Shown: positions 33,899 through 43,320, counted from the stretch's first letter. The stretch: 56,943 nt of DNA from DATJIG01 sp050260515 (GCA_050260515.1 JBLNCI010000011.1:1-56943); one strand, 5' to 3'. The notes: generated from the letters alone by a model not told the origin. Numbers and translations are program-made.

Positions 33899-34105
33899 TT
33901 AGACGACTTCGCCTGCCTCAATATAAGGCGAGCCGTCGGGTGACCCGAGTTTCAGCCTTCGGAGCAGACCGGCAATCTCGAGGTGTACCTTCATGCGCTC
34001 GCCGTGCTCGAGACGGGCCATGAAGGTGATGGTGCGAGCCGCCGCTTCGAGGGTCTCGTCGCGGATCGTTTCGGCCGACCGGAAGGGGATGACGTTGCTC
34101 CGCAT
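33899..34105 (-). CDS. Small conserved-type protein of unknown function (68 aa)
   Basis: 68 residues from the ATG at 34105 (MRSNVIPFRSAETIRDETLE). A TTG six codons earlier is possible. The protein is soluble and helical, with basic N-terminal NVIPFR and a central MARLEHGERMKVHLEIAGLLRRL helix pair (written as seen in two parts: MARLEHGERM, KVHLEIAGLLRRL). No domain recognised. It has its own terminator, and the surrounding two small genes read in the same direction. Confidence 0.6.
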   Translation of the reverse strand: MRSNVIPFRSAETIRDETLEAAARTITFMARLEHGERMKVHLEIAGLLRRLKLGSPDGSPYIEAGEVV

Positions 34106-34237
34106 GGGCAACGTTTTAGCCAAGCTTGGCCGTTAACGGGTATGGGCTTGCGGTGACAAGCGCAGCGCGCATGGCCACGTTTACGTCACGGCCACGTCTC
34201 GCTTTGGTAAACGAGATATTGCCGGCCAAGCCGCGGT

Positions 34238-34459
34238 TCAGCGGACTTTGCTGATGCTTTTGATCGGCGCGCGCGGCTGGCCCGACAGTTCCGCGACCTT
34301 TCGGTCCTGCGCCTCGATCAGGGCGCGGATCTCCTTGTCCTCATCGAAGCCGGAGAGCTCGCTCCGCGGGACCCGGCGGTTCGAGGATTGCGTGCCGTCC
34401 TGATAGGTCACGTTGACGAGGACGTATTCGGCGGTCCCCGGCTGCTTCTTCTTGGCCAT
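34238..34459 (-). CDS. Small protein of unknown function (73 aa)
   Basis: 73 residues from the ATG at 34459 (MAKKKQPGTAEYVLVNVTYQD). The frame is open upstream but only as a shadow of the next gene. It shows a beta-strand-rich start (YVLVNVTYQDGTQSSNRRVP) and a charged helix (DEDKEIRALIEAQDRKVAEL). No domain recognised. It lies 50 bases downstream of the DUF3126 gene and may be co-transcribed with it. Confidence 0.6.
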   Translation of the reverse strand: MAKKKQPGTAEYVLVNVTYQDGTQSSNRRVPRSELSGFDEDKEIRALIEAQDRKVAELSGQPRAPIKSISKVR

Positions 34460-34509
34460 GGCTGCGACTCCAACGCGAACAAAGCGATGACGGCGACGCG
34501 CGTGCGCGG

Positions 34510-34728
34510 TCAGACCGTCTTCGGAAGGTCTTCCTCGAGGATCGATATCTGGAGGGCGTAGGAGACCTCGCCTTCCTCCTCGTCTCGATGAAGCACACCG
34601 ACGAACTCGCCGGCGATCGATACCTCGACCGGCGCGTCCTTGCGCTTCGGCAGCGCGATGGTGATGCGCGGATTCGCGAACAACGTGCGGAGATAGGTCT
34701 GGACCCGGGCGATCTCGTTGGGCGTCAT
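34510..34728 (-). CDS. DUF3126 family protein
   Basis: 72 residues: MTPNEIARVQTYLRTLF, then NPRITIALPKRKDAPVEVSI, GEFVGVLHRDEEEGEVSYAL and a QISILEEDL end. This is the DUF3126 pattern, a small family essentially found in Alphaproteobacteria. The ATG at 34728 follows GAGGGGAG. Function unknown. The first gene of a run of three small minus-strand genes. Confidence 0.8.
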   Translation of the reverse strand: MTPNEIARVQTYLRTLFANPRITIALPKRKDAPVEVSIAGEFVGVLHRDEEEGEVSYALQISILEEDLPKTV

Positions 34729-34866
34729 GGCGCGCTCCCCTCGTCTCTTCTCTCTTTGGTCTCAATACGCGGCAACGGCCCAGCCGTTTCCAGCTAAGCC
34801 GTCTCTTTGATCGCGGGAGCCCGCAATCCGTTCCTGCCAGTGTTCGGAAACTTGGCTGTGAAGTGT

Positions 34867-34900
34867 CTGCGGGGCCAATACTCTGTCATCGGCCCCGCAG
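34867..34900 (-). terminator. Strong hairpin after the amidohydrolase gene
   Basis: CTGCGGGGCC (34867-34876) and GGCCCCGCAG (34891-34900) pair perfectly over 10 bp with a 14-base loop. It lies 31 bases past the amidohydrolase stop; there is no T-tract, so it may work as an mRNA 3' end or need Rho. Confidence 0.55.
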
Positions 34901-34931
34901 TGTCAAACCGGACCACGGTCCGCCCCGATGC

Positions 34932-35957
34932 TCAGGCGGCGGGCATCACCTTCGCCGGGGCGACATCGCGCAGACCGAAGAAACGCTGGGCGTTCTCGAA
35001 GAAGATCTTCCGCTGGTCCGCGTCGGAAAGTCCGATCGCGTTGAACAGCTCGATGGCCTTGGCCGGATTCCAGCACGGATAGTCCGTGCCGTAGAGGATG
35101 TGATCGGCCCCGTAGTACTCGACCGCGAACTTCATGCCCGCCGTGTGCGGCGACACAGTGTCGGTCATCATCCGCTTCATATAGGTGCTGGTCGGGTGCG
35201 GAAGCTTCACGCCCTTGGAGAAGCTCTTGTCCATGCGACCTGACTGGTACGGGAGCGAACCGCCGGTGTGGGACATGTACACCTTCAGGTTCGGGTGGCG
35301 CTCCATCAGTCCGGAGTAGATCAGCCGGGCGGCGGCCACGCTCACGTCCGTGAGGCGGCCGAGGCCGAGGTACAGCGCACCGTCGTAGCCCTTGAAGAGG
35401 TCGGCGAGCAGCGCGTCCGTCGGATGCAGGAAGATCGGCACTCCAAGCTCCTCGACGCGGTCGTAGAACGGCGCGAGGTACGCGGCGTCGAGGTACACAC
35501 CCTCGCCGAAGCTGCCCGGCACATTGACCCCGACTAGCCCGAGCTTCTGGACGGCATGATCGAGCACCTCGATGCCGACGTTGACGTCGGCCAGCGGCAC
35601 CGCGGCGGTTCCCCAGAACCGTCCCGGATACTTGCGCTGCGCGCCCGCCATCTCCTCGTTCCACAGCATCGCGTGCTCGCGTCCGAGCTCTGGCGGCAGA
35701 TCGGAGAAGTGGAGCGACATCGGGCCGATCGAGGAGATCACCGCCACCTCGTGGCCGAGCTCGTCCATCCGGGCAAGCTGCTTGTCGAGCTCGAACCAGA
35801 CCGAGCTCACGTTGAAGGCGGGTTCCTCGGTGTCCTTGCGCCAGTACGTGTAACCGCCCTTTGCGTTTCGCTCGGCGCGGGGGAAGTCGCGCGCTGCGCA
35901 CATGCGCTCGAACACCGAGCGCGGCCACCAGTGAAAATGGGAATCGATGATGCGCAT
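34932..35957 (-). CDS. Amidohydrolase of the ACMSD/decarboxylase type
   Basis: 341 residues from the ATG at 35957 (MRIIDSHFHWWPRSVF), with GGGAGA upstream. A TIM-barrel amidohydrolase-2 protein: HFH metal motif at residues 7-9, FLHPTD in the middle, and the GTDYPCW aspartate near the C-terminus. Relatives decarboxylate or hydrolyse aromatic or unsaturated carboxylic acids (ACMSD, 5-carboxyvanillate decarboxylase, related hydrolases). It closes the minus-strand hyu gene cluster, 110 bases after Bug protein 5, and probably acts on an intermediate of that pathway. Confidence 0.85.
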   Translation of the reverse strand: MRIIDSHFHWWPRSVFERMCAARDFPRAERNAKGGYTYWRKDTEEPAFNVSSVWFELDKQLARMDELGHEVAVISSIGPMSLHFSDLPPELGREHAMLWNEEMAGAQRKYPGRFWGTAAVPLADVNVGIEVLDHAVQKLGLVGVNVPGSFGEGVYLDAAYLAPFYDRVEELGVPIFLHPTDALLADLFKGYDGALYLGLGRLTDVSVAAARLIYSGLMERHPNLKVYMSHTGGSLPYQSGRMDKSFSKGVKLPHPTSTYMKRMMTDTVSPHTAGMKFAVEYYGADHILYGTDYPCWNPAKAIELFNAIGLSDADQRKIFFENAQRFFGLRDVAPAKVMPAA

Positions 35958-36082
35958 GGTCGTCTCCCGCACGGACGGATCCGGCTAAGTGCTTGAAAAC
36001 AGGCTAGGAGCGTGCCCCTCCCGAGTCAACGCTCCCCGGCGTGTCCGGCGGGGCATTCGCCCGACCCGCCGGACGCCGCCCG

Positions 36083-37168
36083 TCAGTCGCTTTCCTTGGC
36101 GCCTTCCTTTTTGACCACGTCCTTGCGGTTGTTCGGGTCCTGGGTGGCACGCATCCGCTCCAGCGTGGCGGGCGAGACCTTGTACATGCGATCGATCAGG
36201 GCGTTGATCTCCGCGCCCGGCATCGGGTCGTTGATCTCGATCTTGCTCTTGTCGGCGTCGGCCAGGAATTCGGCGTCGTGCACCATCCGGTCGAAGGCGT
36301 CGCGCAGCATCGCGACACGGTCCGCCGGCAGCCCCGGCGGCGCGGCGAACGGCCGGCCCATGTTCTGGCGCGACAGGACGATCTCCATGATCTTCTTGTC
36401 CTCGGGATCCTTCACGAGATCGAGCACCAGCGGGACGTTCGGGAGATCCGAGTGCTTGGCGAGCGCGAGCTGCGCCAGCAACTTGATTGTGCCGTCCTTC
36501 AGCCAGTCGGGCTTCGACGCCTTGAGATAGGCCCACGAGAAGTTGAGACGCCCGCCGATCTCGCCACGCTCCATGGCCAGGTCCTGGCCGGCGCTGCCCT
36601 GATAGCAGCAGATCATCTTGAGCTTCGTGCCCATGATGCCGTTCAGGGCGAAGCCGAATACGGCGGCATCGCCGGCCACGCCACCGATCGCCACCAGCAG
36701 TTCCTTGTCGTAGAGATCCTCGAACCTCTTGATGCCGGTGGTGTGCCACGCCACCGCCATGCTCACCTCGCTGTTCAGGCTGTACAGCCAGTTGAGGTCG
36801 CGGGGATCGAACTTCAGCTTCGACTCGCCACCCTTGAAGAGCGGCTCGGTGCCGGTGCCGCGATAGAGGCCGCCGATCGCCGTGCCGTCCTTCGGAGCCA
36901 CCGCAGCGAGGTAGTTGGCGGCGATGACGCCGCCCGCGCCGGGCATCATCCGGATGATCATCTGCGGCTCGCCCGCGAGTTGCTTCGGCAGATGCCGCTG
37001 CACCAACTGGGCATAGCTCGTGTAGGAGCTGCCGGCGGTGTCGCCGACGATAATCGTCAGCTGCTTCCCCTTGTAGAAGCCATCCTGCGTCTGCGCGCTC
37101 GCGACCGCCGGCGTCATCGCCAGGCATGCGGCTGCGATCGCGGACGCGAAGCTCTTCGACACTGCCAT
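36083..37168 (-). CDS. Bug-family binding protein (5)
   Basis: 361 residues; signal peptide ends near AVASAQT. Motifs: GDTAGSSYTSYAQLVQRHL (the GGG(Y/T)D motif is altered to GSSYT), MMPGAGGVIAANYLA, APKDGTAIGG and RPFAAPPGLPADRV. A Cys pair (ICCY) is near residue 190. It lies 29 bases behind the M24-fold gene and is part of the hyuAB cluster, so it probably imports the substrate of that pathway, with a permease encoded elsewhere. Confidence 0.9.
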   Translation of the reverse strand: MAVSKSFASAIAAACLAMTPAVASAQTQDGFYKGKQLTIIVGDTAGSSYTSYAQLVQRHLPKQLAGEPQMIIRMMPGAGGVIAANYLAAVAPKDGTAIGGLYRGTGTEPLFKGGESKLKFDPRDLNWLYSLNSEVSMAVAWHTTGIKRFEDLYDKELLVAIGGVAGDAAVFGFALNGIMGTKLKMICCYQGSAGQDLAMERGEIGGRLNFSWAYLKASKPDWLKDGTIKLLAQLALAKHSDLPNVPLVLDLVKDPEDKKIMEIVLSRQNMGRPFAAPPGLPADRVAMLRDAFDRMVHDAEFLADADKSKIEINDPMPGAEINALIDRMYKVSPATLERMRATQDPNNRKDVVKKEGAKESD

Positions 37169-37197
37169 GAAATTCTCCTCTCCCGTACGCCCGGCCT

Positions 37198-38367
37198 TCA
37201 GGCCGGCAATTCAACCAAGGACGATGACGCTCCCAGTGCGGTGCTTCCGCCGGAATCCACCACAACGGTTGCCGCCGCCGCAGCGCCTTGGCCACCGCGG
37301 TGCACGACCGCCCGCAACGCCAGCGTCGCGCAGCGCACGACGATCTCGCGGTCGGACTCGTCGATCGCCGGCCCCTCCTCCGCGTCCAAGCCGATTCCGT
37401 TCCCGAATCCATACATCGCGGCAGTCGCTGCCGCCGGGTCGTCGAGGGCGGCGTGGCCCGCCGCAGCGATCGCGCGACTGGCTGTTCCGGCCTTCGTCGC
37501 ACGCTGCATGGCGGCAACCGCGCCGGCGGCCGCATCGTGGAGCTCGGCCAGCTCGCGCGACGCCTTGCCGAGCACGAACGTGCGCGCGGTCTCCGCCCAA
37601 TAGCGCTGCGATTGGACCGCCATCGTCAGGACGACGGCGTCCCCGGCCGAGAGCAGCCGGTCGTCGACGGGACGGAGGCTCACGCCCGCCTGCGCGCCGA
37701 TCGCCACCAGGTAGCGCGCGTCCTCCGCACCGGCCTCTCGAACGTGACGGTCGATCGCCGCGATCGCCTGGCGCATCGGAATACCGGGGCGCAGCACGGC
37801 TGGAGCGAGCGCGAGTGCCGCGTCCGCCATTCCGGCGGCGCGGCGGATCGCCGCGACTTCAGCCGGCTGCTTGGCCGCGCGCATCGCGCGCAGGCGCGGC
37901 CCGCGATCGCTCCAGCGGACGCTGGGGAGGTTCTTCTGGATCGCCGTCCAGTCCGCGACGGGCAGCGACTCTTCGAACCCGCAGACGCCGATCGCCGCCT
38001 GTGACAGGCCCTTCCCCTCGATGAGCGCGCTCAGGTCCTTCGGCAGCCGGCCGAACGGGCGGACATCATCGACCCAGGTGATGGTCTTGGCTGCAGGCAC
38101 GTCGCGGAGACCGATGTTGGCGAGCAGCACCGGGGCGCCCGATTTCGGGACGAACGCGAGCGCAGAGCGGACGCGCGGCATGAAATTCGTCGCATAGACG
38201 ACGTTGCCGTGGCGCTCGACATCGCCGTACAGGAGCCACGCCTCGTCGCCGCTCTCCGCGATCACCGCCTGCAGCGCTTTCAGCCGCTCCCGGTAGAGCG
38301 ACTCCGGTAGTAGGTCGCGGTCCCAGTAGAGCGCGCCGTGCTTCAGCACCGAATGCATTGTGCGCAT
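37198..38367 (-). CDS. M24-fold (creatinase/aminopeptidase-like) protein lacking metal ligands (A)
   Basis: 389 residues with the pita-bread fold of peptidase family M24 and a creatinase-like N-terminal domain. The five metal ligands of M24 peptidases are missing or changed: the first Asp is Thr (VVLTMA), the second is Glu (YWAETART), the His of GHGIG is Asn (GFGNGIGLD), and the two C-terminal Glu are lost. Creatinase also works without metal, but it keeps the His. Either a metal-free enzyme or a structural partner is likely. The ATG is one base after the stop of M24 protein B, so the two are co-translated. Confidence 0.8.
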   Translation of the reverse strand: MRTMHSVLKHGALYWDRDLLPESLYRERLKALQAVIAESGDEAWLLYGDVERHGNVVYATNFMPRVRSALAFVPKSGAPVLLANIGLRDVPAAKTITWVDDVRPFGRLPKDLSALIEGKGLSQAAIGVCGFEESLPVADWTAIQKNLPSVRWSDRGPRLRAMRAAKQPAEVAAIRRAAGMADAALALAPAVLRPGIPMRQAIAAIDRHVREAGAEDARYLVAIGAQAGVSLRPVDDRLLSAGDAVVLTMAVQSQRYWAETARTFVLGKASRELAELHDAAAGAVAAMQRATKAGTASRAIAAAGHAALDDPAAATAAMYGFGNGIGLDAEEGPAIDESDREIVVRCATLALRAVVHRGGQGAAAAATVVVDSGGSTALGASSSLVELPA

Positions 38368-38368
38368 C

Positions 38369-39496
38369 TCAGACCGCCTTCCAGAACAACTGGCGCGGCG
38401 TCTGCGTGAGACAGCGCGGCCCTTGGGCTTCGATCAGCACCGTGTCGCCGAGCATCATGTAGCCGGTCTCGGGAATGTACTGGTTGGGGTGGATCACCAT
38501 CGTCATGTCGGCTTCGAGCAGCGGGCTCGAGTCCTCCGTCACGTCGTAGGGAACCACCCCGCCGAGCCCGAGGCCGTGACCGCGCGTGCGCATATAGGGC
38601 TGGCGGCAGTATTCCGCATATCCCGCGCCGCCGATCACCTCGTTGACCGCCTTGGCGATTCCGCTCGACGGCAGCCCCGCCTTCGCGACCGCAAACCCGG
38701 CGCGCTGGGCGCGCAGGAGCAGATCGTACTTCTCGAGCTGCAGCGCCGTCGGCTCCCCCAGGATCAACGTCCGGCAGAGCTGGGCAAAGTAGCCGCGATA
38801 GCACGGCGTGATCTCGCCGACGATGACGTCGCCCGGCTCGAGCTTGCGATCGGACACGGCGCGAATCGCGACATTGTGGGGCCCCGTCGACATCAGGCCG
38901 AAATTGTCCTCGGACCCGAGCGCCTGCATCGTGGAGTCGAGCACCGCTGCCAGCTCGTATTCGCGCATGCCGACCCGCGCAGCCTCGACGAGCGCCCGAA
39001 AGCCCTCGTCCGCGATGGTCGCCGCCTTGGCGATCCGCTCGATCTCGACGTCGGTCCGCGTCGCCGCCGTCGCCTTCACGACGTCGCCGCCGTCAGGGGG
39101 TTCGCCACCGAGCGCTGCGTAGAGCGCGCGGGCAAAGCCGAGCGGCATGACCTCGCGGCCGACCAGCGCCAACGGTTGCGGCAGCGACCGTGCGCCGTCC
39201 GCGATCGCCGCCGCGAGGCCGGGTTCATCGACGGCGGTGACGTTCGCAAGGGTCACCTGCGCCCGCGCGCGGGCGAGATCCCATGGCGGCGAAAGAATCA
39301 GCGACGGCTCGCCGTGGTTCGGCACCAGCAACGCCGCGGGTCCGATGACACGAAAGTCGGCGAGCAACAGGATCGGGTCCATGCGCAGCATGTTGTGCTG
39401 CGCCCCGTAGAACACGATGAGCCCGCCGATCCCGGCCCGGCCCATCGCCTCCTGAACACGGCCGACTCGCCGCCGCAGATCGCTTGCGATATCCAT
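38369..39496 (-). CDS. M24-fold protein with degenerate metal site (B)
   Basis: 375 residues, same fold as its neighbour. The first Asp is Glu (VIVGEITP), the second is Gln (FAQLCRT), the His is kept in RTRGHGLGLGG, the next Glu is His (MVIHPNQY), and the last is Asp (LGDTVLI). So the di-metal site is largely lost, but the creatinase-type His remains. It could be the catalytic half of a heterodimer with protein A, e.g. in metal-free amidine/amide hydrolysis. Its ATG directly abuts the hyuB stop. Confidence 0.8.
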   Translation of the reverse strand: MDIASDLRRRVGRVQEAMGRAGIGGLIVFYGAQHNMLRMDPILLLADFRVIGPAALLVPNHGEPSLILSPPWDLARARAQVTLANVTAVDEPGLAAAIADGARSLPQPLALVGREVMPLGFARALYAALGGEPPDGGDVVKATAATRTDVEIERIAKAATIADEGFRALVEAARVGMREYELAAVLDSTMQALGSEDNFGLMSTGPHNVAIRAVSDRKLEPGDVIVGEITPCYRGYFAQLCRTLILGEPTALQLEKYDLLLRAQRAGFAVAKAGLPSSGIAKAVNEVIGGAGYAEYCRQPYMRTRGHGLGLGGVVPYDVTEDSSPLLEADMTMVIHPNQYIPETGYMMLGDTVLIEAQGPRCLTQTPRQLFWKAV

Positions 39497-41263
39497 CTAG
39501 CTCGCCTTGGCTTCCTTTCCGCCCCCGGCCCGCTTGACCGCGCGCAGCGCGGAGGTCGCCGATGCGTCGACAGTCTTCGTTTCCGGGTCTACGACGACGC
39601 CGTAGTTCTCGCGCGCCGACTCGATCGACACGAACTCATCGAGCACGTCGTTCAGCACCTTCTCGGGGTCGCGATCGAGCGGCGATCCCCAGCCGCCGCC
39701 GCCCGCGGTTTCGACGCGCACCGCGGCGCCCGGGCCGGACAGCACACGGGTCGGATCGAACGGCTTGAAGTCGTTCTCGCCCGAATTGCGCATGTAGTTC
39801 CGCGAGGTCGCGCCAGGCTTGCCGTCGGCGAGCCCCCACGGGGCGCACATGCGGCGGCCGGCGTTGGATGCGCTCCAGCGGCCCTCGATTAGGTTCGTCA
39901 TCTGCGTGACGATGCCAAGGCCGCCACGGAACTTGCCGGGGCCACCCGAGTCGTTGCGCAGGCTGCGGCGATCGACGATGACCGGCGTCTTGAGCTCGAT
40001 GGTCTCGATCGGCGCGTTGCGGACGTCGCCCTGGCACACCGAGACGACGGCAGACTCGCCGTCCTCCCAGGGACGCGCGCCCCAGCCGCCGCCCTCGATG
40101 GTCTGCAGCACGAACTCGCGGCCCTTCTTCGGATCGTGGCCGAAGAAGGTCATCGACCCCCCGAGGGTGCCGAGATGTGCCGCCGGAATGCGCTCGGGCA
40201 GCGCCGGCGCCAGCGCCTTCAGGATGGTGTCGACAACGGTCGGCAGCGCGCGGCTCCAGCTCGCCATCACCGCCGGGTAGCGGGCCATCATGAAGTTGCC
40301 TTCCTGGATCTCGACCTTGAGAGCCCGGAACGAGCCTTCGTTCACCGGCTCGAGCGCGCCCGTCAGGCCCTTGTAGGCGATGTAGGGACCCGCAAGCGTG
40401 CGGCCGTTCAGTCCGCTCTTACGCTGCGGCGAGCAGCCGGTGAGATCGATGGTCATTTCGTCGCCCTTGACGATGACCTTCACCCTGATCGGGACCGTCT
40501 GCGTCTTGTCGGCGCCGTCGGGATCGAGGAACGACTCGGCCTCGTACACGCCGTCGGGGATGTCGCGGACGACGTTGCGGCACTTGCGCTCGGTTTCGTC
40601 GAAGATGCGCTCGATCGCCGAGTAGATGGTGTCGCGGCCGTAGCGCTTGAACAGCTCGTCGAGCCGGCGCTCGGCGAGCTTGCACGCCGCGATCTGCGAC
40701 CGGAGATCGCCCATCGCCGCTTCCGGGAACCGGATGTTGTCGCGGATGATGCGAAGCGCCTTCTCGTCGGGCTTGCCGCCCTCGTAGATCTTGATCTGGT
40801 CGAGCTGCAGACCTTCCATCCACGGATCGACCACCATCGATGCGGCGCTGAATCCCGTGGACAGCCCGCCGATATCGACCCAGTGGGCGCGGACGACGGC
40901 GAACGCCTGCAGCGCGCCGTCGGCGAAGACCGGCGAATAGATGCAGACGTTGTTCAGGTGCTGGCCGGCGACACGCTGGTGATTCGTGATCACCACGTCC
41001 CCGGGCGCGAATCCGTCCCTCCCGTAGCGGCTGAGGCCGTCCTTGATGACGACGCCGAGGTCGGCGACGAAATGCGAGACGCCGCCGATATTCTGCGAGA
41101 TCAGGCGGCCATCCGCGTCGAGGAGCGCGCAGCAGAAGTCCTGCACCTCGTAGATCATCATGTTGTACGAGGTGCGCTGGAGATCGACGGCCATTTCGGC
41201 GGCGATCGCAGGCAGCGCGTTGCGGAGCACCTCGAGGGTGACGGGATCGACGGCTTTGTTCAT
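39497..41263 (-). CDS. hyuB: Hydantoinase B/oxoprolinase-type subunit HyuB
   Basis: 588 residues, normal for HyuB. It begins MNKAVDPVTLEVLRNALP and shows the family motifs TSYNMMIYE, NHQRVAGQHLNN, HWVDIGG, DLTGCSPQRKSG and GGGGWGSPLDRDP. With HyuA it forms an ATP-dependent cyclic-amide hydrolase or, in related enzymes, a carboxylase. The ATG overlaps the hyuA stop by four bases. Candidate substrates are hydantoins, 5-oxoproline-like lactams or related rings; the sequence does not decide. Confidence 0.9.
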   Translation of the reverse strand: MNKAVDPVTLEVLRNALPAIAAEMAVDLQRTSYNMMIYEVQDFCCALLDADGRLISQNIGGVSHFVADLGVVIKDGLSRYGRDGFAPGDVVITNHQRVAGQHLNNVCIYSPVFADGALQAFAVVRAHWVDIGGLSTGFSAASMVVDPWMEGLQLDQIKIYEGGKPDEKALRIIRDNIRFPEAAMGDLRSQIAACKLAERRLDELFKRYGRDTIYSAIERIFDETERKCRNVVRDIPDGVYEAESFLDPDGADKTQTVPIRVKVIVKGDEMTIDLTGCSPQRKSGLNGRTLAGPYIAYKGLTGALEPVNEGSFRALKVEIQEGNFMMARYPAVMASWSRALPTVVDTILKALAPALPERIPAAHLGTLGGSMTFFGHDPKKGREFVLQTIEGGGWGARPWEDGESAVVSVCQGDVRNAPIETIELKTPVIVDRRSLRNDSGGPGKFRGGLGIVTQMTNLIEGRWSASNAGRRMCAPWGLADGKPGATSRNYMRNSGENDFKPFDPTRVLSGPGAAVRVETAGGGGWGSPLDRDPEKVLNDVLDEFVSIESARENYGVVVDPETKTVDASATSALRAVKRAGGGKEAKAS

Positions 41264-43320
41264 GATTCACTGTCCTGATTGATGCGGATCACGAGTTCGC
41301 CCGTCGGTGCGACGGTCAGGGTGTCACCATGGAACAGAACGGTGGTCGAGGCATACTCGACGACGGCGCCGGGGCCCTGCACCACCTGCCCGGCCGCAAG
41401 CTGATCGCGATCGTAAATCCGGCAGCGGACCGGCTTCGCGGGATCGTTGAAGATGATGTCGCGCTCGCCGAGGCTGCCTCCGGCCGCGCCCTTCGCGACC
41501 TCGGGGAACTTCGATTGGCCACGCTTGCCCTTGGCGGTGAGACGGAGATTGACGATCTCAACCGGCTCGTCGGCGGCCTGGTGGCCGAAGCGGCGATCGT
41601 GCGTGCGGTCGAACGCGGCGCGCAAGGTCGGGATGTCGCGGCGCGCGAGCTCTTCAGCGCCGATCGGCGTCTGGATCGGGAACTCCTGACCGATGTAGCG
41701 CATGTCGAGGAACCGCTGGAAGGTCATGTCCTTCTCGGCCACGCCCTCAGCCTTGAGCAGCGCGCTGCCCTCGTCGATCAGCTCGGCGAAGATGCCCTCG
41801 ACGGCGGTGAAGTCGCAGGCCTCGAGCGGCTTGTAATAGGTGCGCACGTAGTCGTGGCGCAGATCCGCAAGCAGCATGCCGAGCGCCGAGAAGTGGCCCG
41901 GCACGCGCGGGATGATCAGCGTCGGGATGTGCAGCTCGCGGGCGATCTCCGCAGTGTGGAGCGGCCCGGCGCCGCCGAACGCGACCATCGCGAAGTCGCG
42001 CGGGTCGTAGCCGCGGCCCACCGACACCGACCGGACAGCGAGCGACATTTCGGCGATGGCAATGCGGATGATGCCGAGCGCCGTTTCCTCGACGGTGAGG
42101 CCGAGCGGCTCGGCGAGCTTGGTGCGGATCGCCTCCCGCGCCGCCTTCACGTCGAGCGGCATCTCGCCGCCAAGGAAGCGGTCGGCCACGAGGCGTCCGA
42201 GGACCACGTTGGCGTCGGTCACCGTCGGCTCGGTACCACCCTGGCCGTAGCATACGGGTCCCGGGTGGCCGCCGGCGCTGCGCGGACCGACCTTGAGCGC
42301 TCCCACTTCGTCGATCCAGGCGATCGATCCGCCGCCGGCACCGACCTCGACGATGTCGACCACTGGATACATCACCGGATGGCCGCTTGCCTCACCACCG
42401 ACGTAGTAGCCCTGGGCGATGGCCGGCTCGTTGTCCTGCACGAGACTGACCTTCGCCGTCGTGCCGCCCATATCGAAGGCGATGACGTTTTTGTAGCCGA
42501 GCGCCCGCGTCGATTCCGCCGCGGCAATGATGCCGCCGACCGGCCCCGATTCCATGGTCGCCACCGGGATGCGCTTCGCCGTCTCCGGCGACATGCTGCC
42601 GCCGTTCGATTGCATGATGAGCAGTTGACCCTTGAAGCCGAACGAGCGCAGCAGATCCTCGAGGTCCTGGAGATACTTGCTCACGCGCGGGCCGACGTAG
42701 GCATTCAGCACCGTAGTCGACATGCGTTCGTACTCGCGATACTCGCGCAGGATCTCGTGGCTGAGGGAATGGAACAGGCCCGGCGCGCGTTCCGCGAGAA
42801 GCTTCCCGATCTCGACTTCGTGCGACGGATTCGCCCATGAGTGAATGAAGCACACCGCGGTCGCCGCAGCACCAGCCTCCCTCACCCGGTCGATGGTCTG
42901 CGCGGCCGCATCGCGGTCGAGGACTGTGATCACCTCGCCCTCGGCATTCAGGCGCTCGACGATCTCGAAGGTGTTGCGGCGCGGCACGTACGGAGTCGGC
43001 CGCTTGAAAAAGAAATTGTACGATTCCGGCCGATTGCCGCGGCCGATCTGGTAAACGTCCCGCGTGCCGCTCGTCACCAGCAGCGCTGTCTTCGCGCCGT
43101 TGCGCTCGATGGCGGTGTTGATCGCAACCGTCGATCCGTGCACGAACGTGTCGATGCCGTCGATGGGCAAGCCGCTCTTCACGAGCGTCTTGCGAATCCC
43201 GACGGAGAGATCGTACGGCGTGGTGGAACTCTTGGCGTGACGAATGGAGCCGGTGGCGAGGTCGAACGCCACCAGGTCGGTGAATGTTCCGCCGATATCG
43301 AGGGCGACGACGAGCGACAC
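41260..43320 (-). CDS. hyuA: Hydantoinase A-type ATP-binding subunit HyuA
   Basis: 686 residues from a GTG at 43320 with AGGTG five bases upstream. The ASKHA-type ATP sites are visible: ALDIGGTFTDLVAFD at the N-terminus and AFDMGGTTAKVS in the middle, plus HGSTVAINTAIERNG and SVGRGYDPRDF. It phosphorylates the cyclic substrate for opening by HyuB. First gene of the run hyuA-hyuB-M24B-M24A-bug5. An operator-like motif lies 122 bases upstream. Confidence 0.92.
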   Translation of the reverse strand: MSLVVALDIGGTFTDLVAFDLATGSIRHAKSSTTPYDLSVGIRKTLVKSGLPIDGIDTFVHGSTVAINTAIERNGAKTALLVTSGTRDVYQIGRGNRPESYNFFFKRPTPYVPRRNTFEIVERLNAEGEVITVLDRDAAAQTIDRVREAGAAATAVCFIHSWANPSHEVEIGKLLAERAPGLFHSLSHEILREYREYERMSTTVLNAYVGPRVSKYLQDLEDLLRSFGFKGQLLIMQSNGGSMSPETAKRIPVATMESGPVGGIIAAAESTRALGYKNVIAFDMGGTTAKVSLVQDNEPAIAQGYYVGGEASGHPVMYPVVDIVEVGAGGGSIAWIDEVGALKVGPRSAGGHPGPVCYGQGGTEPTVTDANVVLGRLVADRFLGGEMPLDVKAAREAIRTKLAEPLGLTVEETALGIIRIAIAEMSLAVRSVSVGRGYDPRDFAMVAFGGAGPLHTAEIARELHIPTLIIPRVPGHFSALGMLLADLRHDYVRTYYKPLEACDFTAVEGIFAELIDEGSALLKAEGVAEKDMTFQRFLDMRYIGQEFPIQTPIGAEELARRDIPTLRAAFDRTHDRRFGHQAADEPVEIVNLRLTAKGKRGQSKFPEVAKGAAGGSLGERDIIFNDPAKPVRCRIYDRDQLAAGQVVQGPGAVVEYASTTVLFHGDTLTVAPTGELVIRINQDSES

